Positions 42,061 to 51,531 of a stretch of DNA of 64,000 nucleotides are shown piece after piece. Source of the stretch: an uncultured Mycoplasmatota bacterium (GTDB taxonomy: Bacteria; Bacillota_I; Bacilli_A; Izemoplasmatales; Izemoplasmataceae); assembly GCA_913062645.1 (NCBI GenBank), contig CAJXVW010000001.1, positions 1 to 64,000 on the forward strand, given 5' to 3'. Under the pieces are notes generated by a model. It was not told where the DNA came from and made no database searches. It saw only the letters and a program-made list of their open reading frames with translations. The position numbers were made by a program, and so were the translations under genes. The first letter of the stretch is position 1. Each line of letters opens with the position of its first letter.

Positions 42061-43314
42061 ATGCGCGCAGATACGATCATCTACAACATCAAGACCTTGT
42101 ACACGCCACACCGGTCGCTGTTGCACCGGGGCACCGAAATGTCCCAGCTGGAAGTGGTACCCGGAGCATTCATTGCGATCAAGGACGGCAAGATCCTCGA
42201 TTATGGACAAGGCAACTACTCCAAGTACATTCAGGACAACACGTATTTCCACAACGCCGAGAACAACATCGTCATTCCCGGTCTCATCGATTCCCACACG
42301 CACCTCGTGCACGCCGGTACGAGAGAGAAGGAATTTCGTAAAAAGCTTCAGGGCATCAGTTATCTCGACATCCTGAAAAAAGGCGGTGGGATTCTCTCGA
42401 CCGTTCAGGCCACGCGGCAAGCGTCGCATCAGGAACTGTTCGACAAAGCCGTGCGTTCGCTCAACGAGATGCTCTTGTTCGGCGTCACCACCATCGAAGC
42501 CAAGAGCGGCTATGGACTCAACACGGAAACCGAACTGAAGATTCTTGAAGTGATGCGCGATCTTCAGGACAATCATCCGATGACGATTTCAACGACCTAT
42601 CTCGGTGCTCATGCGATTCCCCATGAGTACAAGGACGATCACACCGGTTACGTGGATCAGATCATTCACGACCTGCCGATCATCAAGTCGCACAATCTCG
42701 CCGAAAGCGTCGATGTGTTCTGCGAAGATGGGGCATTCACCATTGACGAAACCAGACGAATTTTGGAAGAAGCCGCCAAATACGGCTATCACATCCGCGT
42801 CCACGCCGATGAGATGGAACCGATGGGCGGCGCCGGTCTTGCCGTTGAGATGAATGCGTCCAGTGCCGATCATTTGATGATGGCGTCCGACGAAGACATT
42901 AAAAAACTCGCCAAGAGCAAGACCGTTGCCAATTTGCTTCCCGGTACCTCCTTCTATCTCGGCAAGGACTACGCCGATGCGCGCAAGATGATCGATGCCG
43001 GATGCATCGTCAGCATCAGTTCGGACTACAATCCCGGCAGCAGCCCGAGTGAAAACTTTCAGCTCACCATGCAACTCGCCGCCAACAAACTGCGGATGAC
43101 ACCGTATGAAGTACTCGTTGCTTCCACCATCAATCCCGCCTATTCGCTCGGACTCAAGGAACGCATCGGTTCGATCGCGCGCGGCAAGAATGCTGATCTG
43201 GTCATCCTGAATGCGCCAAATCTAGACTATATCCTTTATCATTACGGTGTCAACCACACCAAAGATGTGTTCAAAAACGGCAAACTCGTCGTAAAGGATC
43301 GTGAGGTAGTATGA
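42061..43314 (+). CDS. hutI: Imidazolonepropionase
   Basis: A 417-residue amidohydrolase giving N-formimino-glutamate. The metal motif in GLIDSHTHLVHAG (HxH), the middle AKSGYGLN and HADE, and SDYNPGSSP near the end mark HutI. ATG 42061 is 6 bases after AAGGAGGG; ATG 42055 abuts that site. It overlaps fchA by 4 bases. Confidence 0.97.
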   Translation: MRADTIIYNIKTLYTPHRSLLHRGTEMSQLEVVPGAFIAIKDGKILDYGQGNYSKYIQDNTYFHNAENNIVIPGLIDSHTHLVHAGTREKEFRKKLQGISYLDILKKGGGILSTVQATRQASHQELFDKAVRSLNEMLLFGVTTIEAKSGYGLNTETELKILEVMRDLQDNHPMTISTTYLGAHAIPHEYKDDHTGYVDQIIHDLPIIKSHNLAESVDVFCEDGAFTIDETRRILEEAAKYGYHIRVHADEMEPMGGAGLAVEMNASSADHLMMASDEDIKKLAKSKTVANLLPGTSFYLGKDYADARKMIDAGCIVSISSDYNPGSSPSENFQLTMQLAANKLRMTPYEVLVASTINPAYSLGLKERIGSIARGKNADLVILNAPNLDYILYHYGVNHTKDVFKNGKLVVKDREVV

Positions 43315-43952
43315 AACTGATCGAACAATCGTTGCAAGATGTATTGGATCAAATTGAATCGAAACAACCCGCTCCCGGCGGAGGCAGTGTCAGCGCCTTG
43401 GCCGGTGCCCTCGGCACGTCGTTGGCGCGGATGGTCGGACATCTCACCACCGGCAAGAAGGCTTACGCCAAGGAAGATCAGAAACACCGTGACGCCTTTG
43501 AGCACGCACTGGAAGAACTGCATGAATTTCGGTATCATCTGATTCGACTCGTTGATGAGGACACGATTGCCTTCAAGGAAATCATGAAGGCATACAAGCT
43601 GCCTAAGGAAACCGAGGCGGAACAGGCCAAGCGAGCCAGCGCCATTGAAGAGGCCACCAAACAGGCGATTCGCGTCCCGTATGAAGTTGCCCAGTTGTCG
43701 TTGCGGGCGCTCAAGACGCTCGACATCATCGAGCAACTCGGCAACAAGAATGCGCTCAGCGACGTCGGTGTTGCCGCCCTCCAACTGGGTGCGGCCGTCG
43801 AAGGAGCCTTGTTGAACGTGCTGATCAACCTTCCCGGTTTATCGGACGAATCGGCTCGTGAGATGTACCATCGCCAAGCCGATCTGATTCGAGAAACCGC
43901 ACGCGAACTGACACGCAAACGGGTCGCTTCGATCACCGACAAACTCCAATGA
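43311..43952 (+). CDS. fchA: Formiminotetrahydrofolate cyclodeaminase
   Basis: A 213-residue all-helical enzyme that converts 5-formimino-THF to 5,10-methenyl-THF and ammonia. APGGGSVSALAGALG at about 21-35 is the family signature. It overlaps hutI and closes the operon, so histidine yields glutamate, ammonia and a one-carbon unit on folate. Bidirectional hairpin follows. Confidence 0.96.
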   Translation: MKLIEQSLQDVLDQIESKQPAPGGGSVSALAGALGTSLARMVGHLTTGKKAYAKEDQKHRDAFEHALEELHEFRYHLIRLVDEDTIAFKEIMKAYKLPKETEAEQAKRASAIEEATKQAIRVPYEVAQLSLRALKTLDIIEQLGNKNALSDVGVAALQLGAAVEGALLNVLINLPGLSDESAREMYHRQADLIRETARELTRKRVASITDKLQ

Positions 43953-43980
43953 AAAAAGATGAGATCATCTCATCTTTTTC
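43952..43980. terminator. Bidirectional terminator of the hut operon
   Basis: AAAGATGAGA/TCTCATCTTT (43955-43964, 43968-43977). The loop TCA is the stop codon of the convergent ferredoxin gene. Confidence 0.87.
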
Positions 43981-44192
43981 TTTTCTTCCTCAATGATGTC
44001 TTCCACGAACGGTTGACAGAGGCCGCAACTGCTGGCGGCGCCGGTGATCCGTTTGACGCTGACGAATCGACGGTGTCCGGCTTGAACGGCTTTGCGGATT
44101 TTTCGATCGCTGACTTGCTTGCATAGACAGACAACGCCGTCTTGTTGAGCTTGCTGGAGACGTTGTTCGATATAGAGTTCACGTTTTCCCAT
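43965..44192 (-). CDS. BFD-like [2Fe-2S]-binding protein
   Basis: A 75-residue protein with the four-cysteine pattern of BFD domains: C22-x-C24 and C56-x2-C59, spaced by 31 residues. Such domains hold a [2Fe-2S] cluster and occur as bacterioferritin-associated ferredoxin (iron release) or as modules of oxidoreductases. No bacterioferritin is nearby. GTGGTGAATCG precedes the ATG; a minus-strand TATACT is at 44229-44234. Confidence 0.88.
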   Translation of the reverse strand: MGKRELYIEQRLQQAQQDGVVCLCKQVSDRKIRKAVQAGHRRFVSVKRITGAASSCGLCQPFVEDIIEEEKKKMR

Positions 44193-44268
44193 CGATTCAC
44201 CACATTTCCGTTGGTTTGTTGTATAATAAGTATATCACATGCGGCATCATTTGGTAAGGATGGTTTTC

Positions 44269-45285
44269 ATGTCTCGATTCGCCTATGTCACCTTCATCAT
44301 CCGCAACGACTCGTATCTCCCCGGGGCGTTGGTCTTTGCCTATGCGCTCCGTCTTCAGAAGACCGAGCACGATCTGGTCTGCATCGTCTCGGAACAGGTG
44401 TCCGAACAGGCGATCGACGCATTGCGTGAACTGTATGACGATGTTCTTGTCATCGACGAAGTGTTCGTTCCGCACAAGCGCCGTCATGAGCGTCAGGATC
44501 GTCCGTTTCTATTTTCTCGGTTCAATGCGTTCCGACTTGGCCCGGATGGGGATCTGGGTCGCACATATGATAAGATCCTAATTGCCGACTGCGATGTGCT
44601 GCCGCTGCGCGACTATGACACCTTGTTTCAGGTGCCGGCACCAGCTGGCATCATCAACGAGAAGAAGGAATATTGTATGGAGTACGTGAACAACGTCTAT
44701 ACGATTCCCAGCAGTGTCGATGAGGACGGGACGTGGATCTGGCATCGGATATATCATGATGTTCCACATGGAACATTGATTCCCCAACACATCACCGATC
44801 GCGTCACCGACGATCCCGAAAATATGGGCGTCAATGCCTCGCTATACTTGTTTGAGCCATCGATGGCGATGTATCACGACATCATCGATGATGTATTGGA
44901 TGACGATGCCGTGGACACGATATCATCCTACAATTGGCCGGAGATGCAGTACATCACCAAAAAGTTGAGTGGGACGTGGCACAACATCGATCTTCGATAC
45001 TCTTCGTTCAACGGATATCCCAAGGTGGACGTCCTCTATGGCATTCATTTTGCGGGATTGAAACCATGGGCGATCAACAACAAAAGCGTCAAGTCGTTTG
45101 CCAAGTTCGAGGACTACCAACTTTGGTTTCACACCTACCAGCGCATGATGACCGATCATCCTGTCTTCACCCGTGTGGGACGATTGCGTCGCATTGCGGA
45201 GTTTGTAGATTCGCTATTGATCCAGGACAAGTATCGATTCCGCAAACGAGATTTGCCTTTCTTACAACATTTCTTCCGATCATGA
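44269..45285 (+). CDS. GT8-like glycosyltransferase
   Basis: A 338-residue cytosolic glycosyltransferase of the glycogenin/GT8 type: a Rossmann-like start (FAYVTFIIRNDSYLPGA), sugar-nucleotide- and Mn-binding DCD at 107-109 (IADCDVLPLRD), and YGIHFAGLKPW near the C terminus, with the terminal histidine ligand. The acceptor is unknown. ATG 44269 follows TAAGGA; upstream ATG 44239 lacks a site. TATAAT at 44222-44227. Single-gene unit with hairpin. Confidence 0.85.
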   Translation: MSRFAYVTFIIRNDSYLPGALVFAYALRLQKTEHDLVCIVSEQVSEQAIDALRELYDDVLVIDEVFVPHKRRHERQDRPFLFSRFNAFRLGPDGDLGRTYDKILIADCDVLPLRDYDTLFQVPAPAGIINEKKEYCMEYVNNVYTIPSSVDEDGTWIWHRIYHDVPHGTLIPQHITDRVTDDPENMGVNASLYLFEPSMAMYHDIIDDVLDDDAVDTISSYNWPEMQYITKKLSGTWHNIDLRYSSFNGYPKVDVLYGIHFAGLKPWAINNKSVKSFAKFEDYQLWFHTYQRMMTDHPVFTRVGRLRRIAEFVDSLLIQDKYRFRKRDLPFLQHFFRS

Positions 45286-45311
45286 AACGGCTGCGGTCGT
45301 TTCTTTTTTTC
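45283..45311 (+). terminator. Terminator of the GT8 gene
   Basis: GAAACG/CGTTTC (45284-45289, 45298-45303) followed by T7; the stop TGA overlaps the stem. Confidence 0.75.
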
Positions 45312-45391
45312 TGGTACGATTACCTTGACAGATAGAGTAATCCTGTGTTAAATTATTATGTGTGATAGAGTAATAAGGAAAGGGGACCACC

Positions 45392-46015
45392 ATGAGAAAG
45401 ACATCATTGGGCGAACTGATCGCCAACGCCATCTCCCATGGCGTAGGCGCACTGGTGGCGATTGCGATTCTGGTGTTGTTGCTGGTTCGTGCCGACGGCA
45501 CACCGGAGGTCCTGTCCGCGCTTGCCTTTGGCATCGCGATGGTCGTGCTGTACTTCTCCAGTACGCTGTTCCATTCGTTTCCAGAGAAGATGCGACGGGT
45601 CTATACCGTGTTCCAACGCTTGGATCACGCCAGCATTTTCCTGCTCATCACCGGGACCTACACACCGTTTCTGGTGTTGGTCGCAAACAGCACCAAGGGA
45701 TATGTGTTGCTTGCAAGTCTGTGGTTCATCACGATCGTTGGCATCGTGTTCAAATCAATATGGATTCAAAAATACCATACCGTTCATCTCGCATTGTATG
45801 TGCTGATGGGCTGGAGCATCGTCTTCGTTGGCTCTGATGTCTTCGCCGGTCTACAGAACAGCTTCTGGTTTGTTTTGTTGGGCGGCGTCAGTTATACGCT
45901 GGGCGTCGGGTTCTACGTGGCCAAGTTCAAGTACGCGCATTTCGTGTGGCACTTGTTCGTGCTCACCGGCAGCATCCTGCACTTCTTTGCGGTTTGGATC
46001 GTACTGGGATTCTAG
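45392..46015 (+). CDS. Haemolysin III / PAQR-family membrane protein
   Basis: A 207-residue seven-helix protein. The metal-binding residues of the PAQR/CREST family are present: S and H in SSTLFHSF, the aspartate in LDHASIF, and two histidines in HFVWHLF. CREST relatives are predicted lipid amidohydrolases (ceramidase-like), notable given the sphingolipid-like pair at 6411. AAAGGGGACC precedes the ATG. Eleven bases after it begin two DegV genes, so an operon with fatty-acid binding proteins is likely. Confidence 0.93.
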   Translation: MRKTSLGELIANAISHGVGALVAIAILVLLLVRADGTPEVLSALAFGIAMVVLYFSSTLFHSFPEKMRRVYTVFQRLDHASIFLLITGTYTPFLVLVANSTKGYVLLASLWFITIVGIVFKSIWIQKYHTVHLALYVLMGWSIVFVGSDVFAGLQNSFWFVLLGGVSYTLGVGFYVAKFKYAHFVWHLFVLTGSILHFFAVWIVLGF

Positions 46016-46025
46016 GAGGAAAGAC

Positions 46026-46871
46026 ATGACATTCAAAGTAGTAGTGGACAGCACATTCTATCTGTCCGAAGAACAGTTCAAGGAAACCGGGGTAAAACGA
46101 GCCAGTCTCAATGTCATTGAGGGAGATAAGACCCATAAAGAACTGGAGATCGAGAACCAGTTCGTGTTCGATGCGCTCAAGCACGGACACCGCCTGACGA
46201 CCAGTCAGCCGTCACCGGCGGAGTTTCTCGAGTTGTATGAGGAAGCCATCGCCGAAGGAGCGGATCGCGTCTTCGTGATGACCCTTGCGGAACCGCTGAG
46301 CGGGACCTATCAAAGCGCACTGTTGGCGCAAAAGATGTTGGACGACCCTGACAAGGTCTACTTGTTCCGGTCGCGGATGGCCGCATTCGGCAACGAGATG
46401 CTGCTGTTGGAGTTGATCAACATGATCAATGCCGGAAAGAGCGAACAGGAGATCATCGATCGCATCAACCATCTCAACAGCACATCGTATGTGATGTTCA
46501 CGATCGAAAACCTCATTCACCTGATGCGTTCGGGACGCCTGTCTCGCGCCAAAGCATTGGTCGGAACGGTGTTGCGTGTCAAGCCGATTCTCCACACCGT
46601 GGAAGGCAAACTGGAACTCGCCGGATCGTCGCGGACCCATAAAAAGGTCATGGCGACACTTCTCGATCGCATGAAGGAAACGACACAAGGAGCGAAAAAG
46701 ATCTTCGTCCGCGTCATCAGCAAGAATTCTCTGGAACATGCCAAAACGCTGGAACAATTGATCCGTGACACCTTCGACAACATTGAACTGACGTTCACCG
46801 AATACGTCGGACCGGTCTTCAGCATTCATTTGGGCACCAACGCCTATGGCGTGTCCTGGTGTTCGGAATAG
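46026..46871 (+). CDS. DegV-family fatty-acid-binding protein (copy 1)
   Basis: A 281-residue DegV/FakB protein: VVDSTFYLSEE, TSQPSPAEFLE with the ligand-binding serine, and a C-terminal GPVFSIHLGTNAYG. FakB subunits present fatty acids to the kinase FakA for phosphorylation and lipid synthesis. AGGAGGAAAGAC precedes ATG 46026. No fakA is in the window. Its stop is 8 bases before the second copy. Confidence 0.93.
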   Translation: MTFKVVVDSTFYLSEEQFKETGVKRASLNVIEGDKTHKELEIENQFVFDALKHGHRLTTSQPSPAEFLELYEEAIAEGADRVFVMTLAEPLSGTYQSALLAQKMLDDPDKVYLFRSRMAAFGNEMLLLELINMINAGKSEQEIIDRINHLNSTSYVMFTIENLIHLMRSGRLSRAKALVGTVLRVKPILHTVEGKLELAGSSRTHKKVMATLLDRMKETTQGAKKIFVRVISKNSLEHAKTLEQLIRDTFDNIELTFTEYVGPVFSIHLGTNAYGVSWCSE

Positions 46872-46879
46872 GAGAAACC

Positions 46880-47728
46880 ATGAGCAAATTCGCCATTTTG
46901 ATCGACAGCACCGTCTACATTCCGGAGCAACTCATCAAAGACAACGACATCCGCGTCGTCTCACTCAACGTCATCGACGGCACCGAGACCTATCGCGAAA
47001 TCGACGTCGACAATGAGTTCATCTGGAAGAAACAGGACGAGGGCGCGCAGTGGAAAACCAGCCAACCGGCTCCGGGAGACTTCCTGGAAGCCTACAAGGA
47101 CCTCATCGAGCAGGGTGCAGATACGATTTTCTGCGTACTCCTCTCGAAAAACATCAGCGGTACCTATCAAAGCGCTCTTCTCGCCAAGAACATGCTGGAT
47201 GAACCCGACAAGGTTCATCTGTTCGACACGATGCTCTGTGCCTACGGCACGGAAATGATCGCGCTGGAACTGATCGACATGGTGAATGCAGGCAAGACCA
47301 AGGACCAGATTGTCGCGCGCATCACGGCGATCATCGAATCCTCGGAACAGATGTTCACCGTCGAGAATCTGTTCTCACTCACCAAGGGCGGACGACTGTC
47401 CGTGGCCCGCGCCGCCATTGGCACGGTGCTACGCATCAAACCGGTCATCCGCATCATTGACGGCAAGCTCGAACTTGTTAAGAGCGAACGCACCTACAAA
47501 AAGATTCATCAATACTTCATCAATGAAATCAAAGCATCGCTGAATGGCAAGTCATCGGTCACATTCTATGTCACCAGCCAGCACTCGCTGGATACGGCAA
47601 CCGACGTCAAGGATCTCTTGCTGTCCGAATTCCCCGGCAGCAAACTGACCTTCACCGAGTATCTCGGCCCGGTCTTCAGCATCCATGTCGGTAAAAAAGG
47701 ATATGGCATCAGCTGGTTCACCGAATAA
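46880..47728 (+). CDS. DegV-family fatty-acid-binding protein (copy 2)
   Basis: A 282-residue tandem paralogue of the preceding protein, sharing IDSTVYIPE, TSQPAPGDFLE and GPVFSIHVGKKGYG. Two FakB proteins with different fatty-acid preferences (saturated versus unsaturated) are common in Bacillota. GGAGAAACC precedes ATG 46880. A strong hairpin ends the HlyIII-DegV-DegV unit. Confidence 0.93.
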   Translation: MSKFAILIDSTVYIPEQLIKDNDIRVVSLNVIDGTETYREIDVDNEFIWKKQDEGAQWKTSQPAPGDFLEAYKDLIEQGADTIFCVLLSKNISGTYQSALLAKNMLDEPDKVHLFDTMLCAYGTEMIALELIDMVNAGKTKDQIVARITAIIESSEQMFTVENLFSLTKGGRLSVARAAIGTVLRIKPVIRIIDGKLELVKSERTYKKIHQYFINEIKASLNGKSSVTFYVTSQHSLDTATDVKDLLLSEFPGSKLTFTEYLGPVFSIHVGKKGYGISWFTE

Positions 47729-47730
47729 CA

Positions 47731-47757
47731 AAAAAAGCCCCGAAATCGGGGCTTTTA
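47731..47757. terminator. Bidirectional terminator
   Basis: AAAGCCCCG/CGGGGCTTT (47734-47742, 47747-47755), A-run left, T-run right; it overlaps the stop of the convergent ferredoxin gene. Confidence 0.87.
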
Positions 47758-48900
47758 CTTTAACAGACGAAGGCCGTAGGCGACTTTCCCGAGCAGCGGG
47801 GTTTTGGTTTCGATGGCGTGATAGGGACACATTTCCTGACAGCAATAACAGCGGATGCACTTGTCGTAATCGTAGATTGGTGGAATTGATTTGTCGTCCT
47901 CATCCCAATTGACGGCTTTGTCTTCGAGCGGACAGACATCGACGCACACGCCGCACTTGCGACAGGTGTCTTGTTTGATGTAGGGTCGACGGATGACATG
48001 CTTGCGGAGTAGGGTGAACTTGCTTTTCTCACTACGTTTGATGGTATCGCGATCGATATCGAAGGTTCGATTGATGAAGTTGTCTATGGCATCGCCGACG
48101 ACCTCGATGTCTTCGTAATTCCCGATGCCTTGCTTGTGACCGTAGGTAATCGTGGGGATCAGTTTGGGATTCAGGTTCACCATCTGGCAGAACAAGGTAT
48201 CGATGGCGACTGGATCGGTCGACATCATGATCACATTCATCGGCACGGGTTTGCCGTTTCGCGGGCCGTTGCCTTCCATTGCCACAATGCCGTCCATGAT
48301 ATGGAAATCGACCTTGAGGTACCGATTGAGATCCACCAGCATCTCGGCGAAATGATAGGCATCGGTATAACGACCATGCATCAAGCCCTTTTGAAAGCCG
48401 ACAACACAGCCGAACGGATTCTTGATGGCGCCCGTGATGCGCTGAAACGCGTGTGATTTCATCTTGGCCAGATTGATGATCGCGTCCGATTCAAAGACCG
48501 CATTGGCGATTTCAAACTGTTTTGCGATCACCCCGTCCGGAAAGTGGACGGTTTTGCCGTTGGAGAAGTCAGCAAGCGACAAACCATAGCGCTCACCGAC
48601 ATCGAGCATGCCAGTCTTGCGGGCGACCCATTTGGGATTGCCGAAACCGGGTGAGTCACCATAAATAACGCGATAATCATGTTCGACAAGCAAACGCACG
48701 AGCGCCTCAAAGACCGCCGGATGCGTGGTTGCGGCGGCCGCTGGATCGATGGCGACCAGCATGTTTGGATTGACAAGAATCGTCTTGTCTTTGGCGATGA
48801 TGGATTCGATGCCGCCGAGTTGATCGAAACCGTAACTCAGTTTTTGATACAGTTGTTCCACATCGTAGGTTTCTGCACGCAATACAACCACTTTGGCCAT
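47755..48900 (-). CDS. DUF362 protein with two [4Fe-4S] ferredoxin motifs
   Basis: A 381-residue protein: DUF362 domain over about 280 residues (DNA-independent, with KMKSHAFQRITGAIKN block) and a C-terminal 2[4Fe-4S] ferredoxin domain, CRKCGVCVDVCPL and CIRCYCCQEMCPY. It is a predicted redox or metal-cluster-carrying protein of unknown reaction, found mainly in anaerobes. A GGTGTGATGA site precedes the ATG. This supports an anaerobic or facultative life. Confidence 0.9.
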   Translation of the reverse strand: MAKVVVLRAETYDVEQLYQKLSYGFDQLGGIESIIAKDKTILVNPNMLVAIDPAAAATTHPAVFEALVRLLVEHDYRVIYGDSPGFGNPKWVARKTGMLDVGERYGLSLADFSNGKTVHFPDGVIAKQFEIANAVFESDAIINLAKMKSHAFQRITGAIKNPFGCVVGFQKGLMHGRYTDAYHFAEMLVDLNRYLKVDFHIMDGIVAMEGNGPRNGKPVPMNVIMMSTDPVAIDTLFCQMVNLNPKLIPTITYGHKQGIGNYEDIEVVGDAIDNFINRTFDIDRDTIKRSEKSKFTLLRKHVIRRPYIKQDTCRKCGVCVDVCPLEDKAVNWDEDDKSIPPIYDYDKCIRCYCCQEMCPYHAIETKTPLLGKVAYGLRLLK

Positions 48901-48986
48901 TTCATCACACCCTTTGCAACCATTATATCAAAGAACGGTGTGTTGAAAAAGAACATTTTCGTGATACAATGGGACAGGTGATTTTC

Positions 48987-49559
48987 ATGACGATCGAAAC
49001 CCTCTTGCATCGACTGCAACAAGGCATTCCGACGATTCTAGCGATCGATGGACCGTCCGGGTCGGGAAAGACCACCATCGCCAACGAACTGGCAGATCGA
49101 TTTCACGCCACGTTGGTCCGTACCGACGACTATTTCCTGCCGGCGGTGCGTAAGACTCCGGAACGATTGGCGGAACCGGGTGGCAATCTGGATTACGAAC
49201 GAATGGAAGATGAGATTTTCCATCGTTTGAACGACGTTGCCATCGTTTCCCGTCACTTCAACTGCATGACGGAAGCGTTGGAGCAGCGCGATCCCATCAA
49301 ACGTCAACCGATCGTGATCGTGGAGGGTGTCTATTCGATGCACCCGAGATTTCAGAAGTATTATGATGTGACCTTGTTTCTTGATGTGGATCCCCATGAG
49401 CAACTACGACGCATCGAAATGCGGAGCGGAACGTCTATGTTGGAACGTTTCAAGCGGGAATGGATCCCCCTCGAGAATCAATATTTTGCGTTTTTCGCCA
49501 TTCGCGACTTGGTCGACATTTATGTCTCGGACATATCAAAATTCCGTGAATCGATGTGA
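48987..49559 (+). CDS. Uridine-kinase-like P-loop phosphotransferase
   Basis: A 190-residue P-loop kinase of the uridine kinase/phosphoribulokinase group: Walker A GPSGSGKTT at 22-30, a TDDYFLP substrate segment and a VIVEGVYSMHP Walker-B-like strand. It phosphorylates a nucleoside, pantothenate-like or sugar substrate; identity is open. ATG 48987 follows CAGGTGAT; ATG 48969 overlaps the -10 box TACAAT (48965-48970). Confidence 0.85.
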   Translation: MTIETLLHRLQQGIPTILAIDGPSGSGKTTIANELADRFHATLVRTDDYFLPAVRKTPERLAEPGGNLDYERMEDEIFHRLNDVAIVSRHFNCMTEALEQRDPIKRQPIVIVEGVYSMHPRFQKYYDVTLFLDVDPHEQLRRIEMRSGTSMLERFKREWIPLENQYFAFFAIRDLVDIYVSDISKFRESM

Positions 49560-49606
49560 CAAGTTGTGGTATAATGGTTTCACAATATGACCGATGAGGT
49601 GACCTC

Positions 49607-50371
49607 ATGTTGTTGTTTGATTTCATCAATCCTTATGTCGTCTTCATGACGATTGTCCTCGCGTTTTCGTACTGTGTCTATGCGATGTTCACGAAACGCG
49701 AATGGATACGGCGCCACAAACGAACGATTCTCATCTTTGTTGCGGTGCTTTTGGCGTGGACGCAGGTTGCCCGTTACATCGGCGTGTTCTTTCAGCAAGA
49801 TCAATCCTGGAGCATCGGGTTCTTGAATTTCCGCATTCTCGCGTTTCAATGGGAATCGCATCTGCCGTTTTACATTTGTCGGTTGAGCGTCCTCGTTCTC
49901 CTGTATTATGTCATCACCAAAGACCGACGAGTAGAGTCGTTTTTGTTCTACTGGGGGGCGACGGGACTGGCGGGAATCATCTATCCCAATGGCCCGATCG
50001 ACAACATCGCAACCCTTACCGAAACCTTCTATCTCGATCATTTCCTGCTTGGTCTGACACCGGTGTTCCTGGTGTTGTACCAAGGCTATGAGCCGGTTCG
50101 CCGGGATCTCTTCGTCATTACCGGCGTGATGTTTGTCATTCTCGCCGCGTTCATACCAATCAACTTGTGGGCCAATCAACTGCTTGGTCTCGATGGTGCG
50201 GTGGACTACTTCTACGTCAGCGACCAGAGCATCTTCGGGGACATTTTCCCCAATCAACCGAGCATCGTGTTCGTGTTCGTGCACACATTGGTTGCGTTCG
50301 GATACTTCACGGTTCTGTATCGCTTCTTCAACAGCAAGCAATTTGCCTGGACAAGGCAGGTGACAGCATGA
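49607..50371 (+). CDS. YwaF/TIGR02206-type integral membrane protein (copy 2)
   Basis: A 254-residue protein with seven helices and the TIGR02206 pattern (WESHLPFYICRLSVL, LFYWGATGLAGIIYP, YLDHFLLGLTPVFLVLY). Unknown function. GAGGTGACCTC precedes the ATG; TATAAT lies near 49570. It shares ATGA with the following glucosyltransferase gene, which in turn shares ATGA with a third YwaF-type gene. Confidence 0.85.
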   Translation: MLLFDFINPYVVFMTIVLAFSYCVYAMFTKREWIRRHKRTILIFVAVLLAWTQVARYIGVFFQQDQSWSIGFLNFRILAFQWESHLPFYICRLSVLVLLYYVITKDRRVESFLFYWGATGLAGIIYPNGPIDNIATLTETFYLDHFLLGLTPVFLVLYQGYEPVRRDLFVITGVMFVILAAFIPINLWANQLLGLDGAVDYFYVSDQSIFGDIFPNQPSIVFVFVHTLVAFGYFTVLYRFFNSKQFAWTRQVTA

Positions 50372-51531
50372 GAATCGGACTGTTCACAGAAGCCTATTTC
50401 CCGATCATCAGCGGGGTTTCGATCAGCGTTCGCACGCTCAAACACGAACTGACGAAACTAGGTCACACCGTTTACGTCATCACCAACGATCACGAACATG
50501 CCGAAGCGGAGGACAACGTGCTGCGACTGGGCGGGTACCGCTTGCCGATGAAGGGGTTGCGTGAATACCGCATCGGCAAAGTGACACGCAAGAAAGTACG
50601 GGAAGTCGGAGCCCTTAAGCTCGATCTGGTTCATTGCCACACCGAGTTCACGATGGGTCGTCTCGGTCGCCGCGTGGCACGCAAGTACAATCTGCCGGTG
50701 GTTCACACCTACCACACCATGTACGAAGACTATGTGCATTTCGTCTCCAGGACGCTGGCGTTGCCGCTTCGTTTCGCTTCGAAGATCTTCAGTCGCAGTT
50801 TCGCCAACAGCGCGGATCTGGTCGTGTTTCCGACGATCAAGGTCAAACGCACCTTTGAGAAATACGGATTCACCAAGCCTTCCTACATCGTTCCCACCGG
50901 GATCTATCTGGAACGGTTCCGCAAGATCAACTTCGATAAGCGCAATCTGACCGACATACGCCATCAACTCGGTCTGTTACCGGAGGATTTCGTCTGTTTG
51001 TTCCTGGGTCGTCTATCTCGTGAGAAATCAATTGATGATTTGATTGAACAGTTCGCCAAGATTGATGAAGAACAGGTGAAACTGGTGCTTGTCGGCGGTG
51101 GACCAGACAAAGATGCGTTCGCCGAACGGGCGAAACGACTCAAGATCCCCCACCGTGTCAAGTTCACGGGCATGATCGATCCCACCGAGGTAGGCAAGTA
51201 CTACCAGATCGCCGATCTGTTTGTCAACTTCAGTGTCACCGAAACGCAAGGTCTCACCTACATCGAGGCGTTGGCGAGCGGTGTACCGTTGCTTGTGAAG
51301 TACGATGACAACCTCGAAGGTGTCGTTGAGAATGGATACAACGGCTTCACGTTCCGAAAGAACGAGGAGTTTGTAGGACTCTTTGAACGCATCTTCGACA
51401 ATCCGATTCTGCTCAGTCAGCTTACCAGCAACGCCAATAAGGCGATTCAAAAATATTCCGCAGCGACATACGCCAAGAAGATGAATGAGCTATATCTGAC
51501 ATTGTTTCCACAAGAAGGAGAGGTCCGATGA
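50368..51531 (+). CDS. GT4 glycosyltransferase, diacylglycerol 3-glucosyltransferase-like
   Basis: A 387-residue GT-B enzyme closely resembling Acholeplasma alMGS-type diacylglycerol glucosyltransferases: start MRIGLFTEAYFPIISGV, the HTYHTMYEDY acceptor region with HCHTEF before it, and the E-x7-E donor motif ETQGLTYIE near 290-299. It should put glucose on diacylglycerol on the inner membrane face, making the glycolipid that anchors LTA. ATG 50368 is inside the previous stop. The flanking YwaF-type genes overlap it on both sides. Confidence 0.9.
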   Translation: MRIGLFTEAYFPIISGVSISVRTLKHELTKLGHTVYVITNDHEHAEAEDNVLRLGGYRLPMKGLREYRIGKVTRKKVREVGALKLDLVHCHTEFTMGRLGRRVARKYNLPVVHTYHTMYEDYVHFVSRTLALPLRFASKIFSRSFANSADLVVFPTIKVKRTFEKYGFTKPSYIVPTGIYLERFRKINFDKRNLTDIRHQLGLLPEDFVCLFLGRLSREKSIDDLIEQFAKIDEEQVKLVLVGGGPDKDAFAERAKRLKIPHRVKFTGMIDPTEVGKYYQIADLFVNFSVTETQGLTYIEALASGVPLLVKYDDNLEGVVENGYNGFTFRKNEEFVGLFERIFDNPILLSQLTSNANKAIQKYSAATYAKKMNELYLTLFPQEGEVR

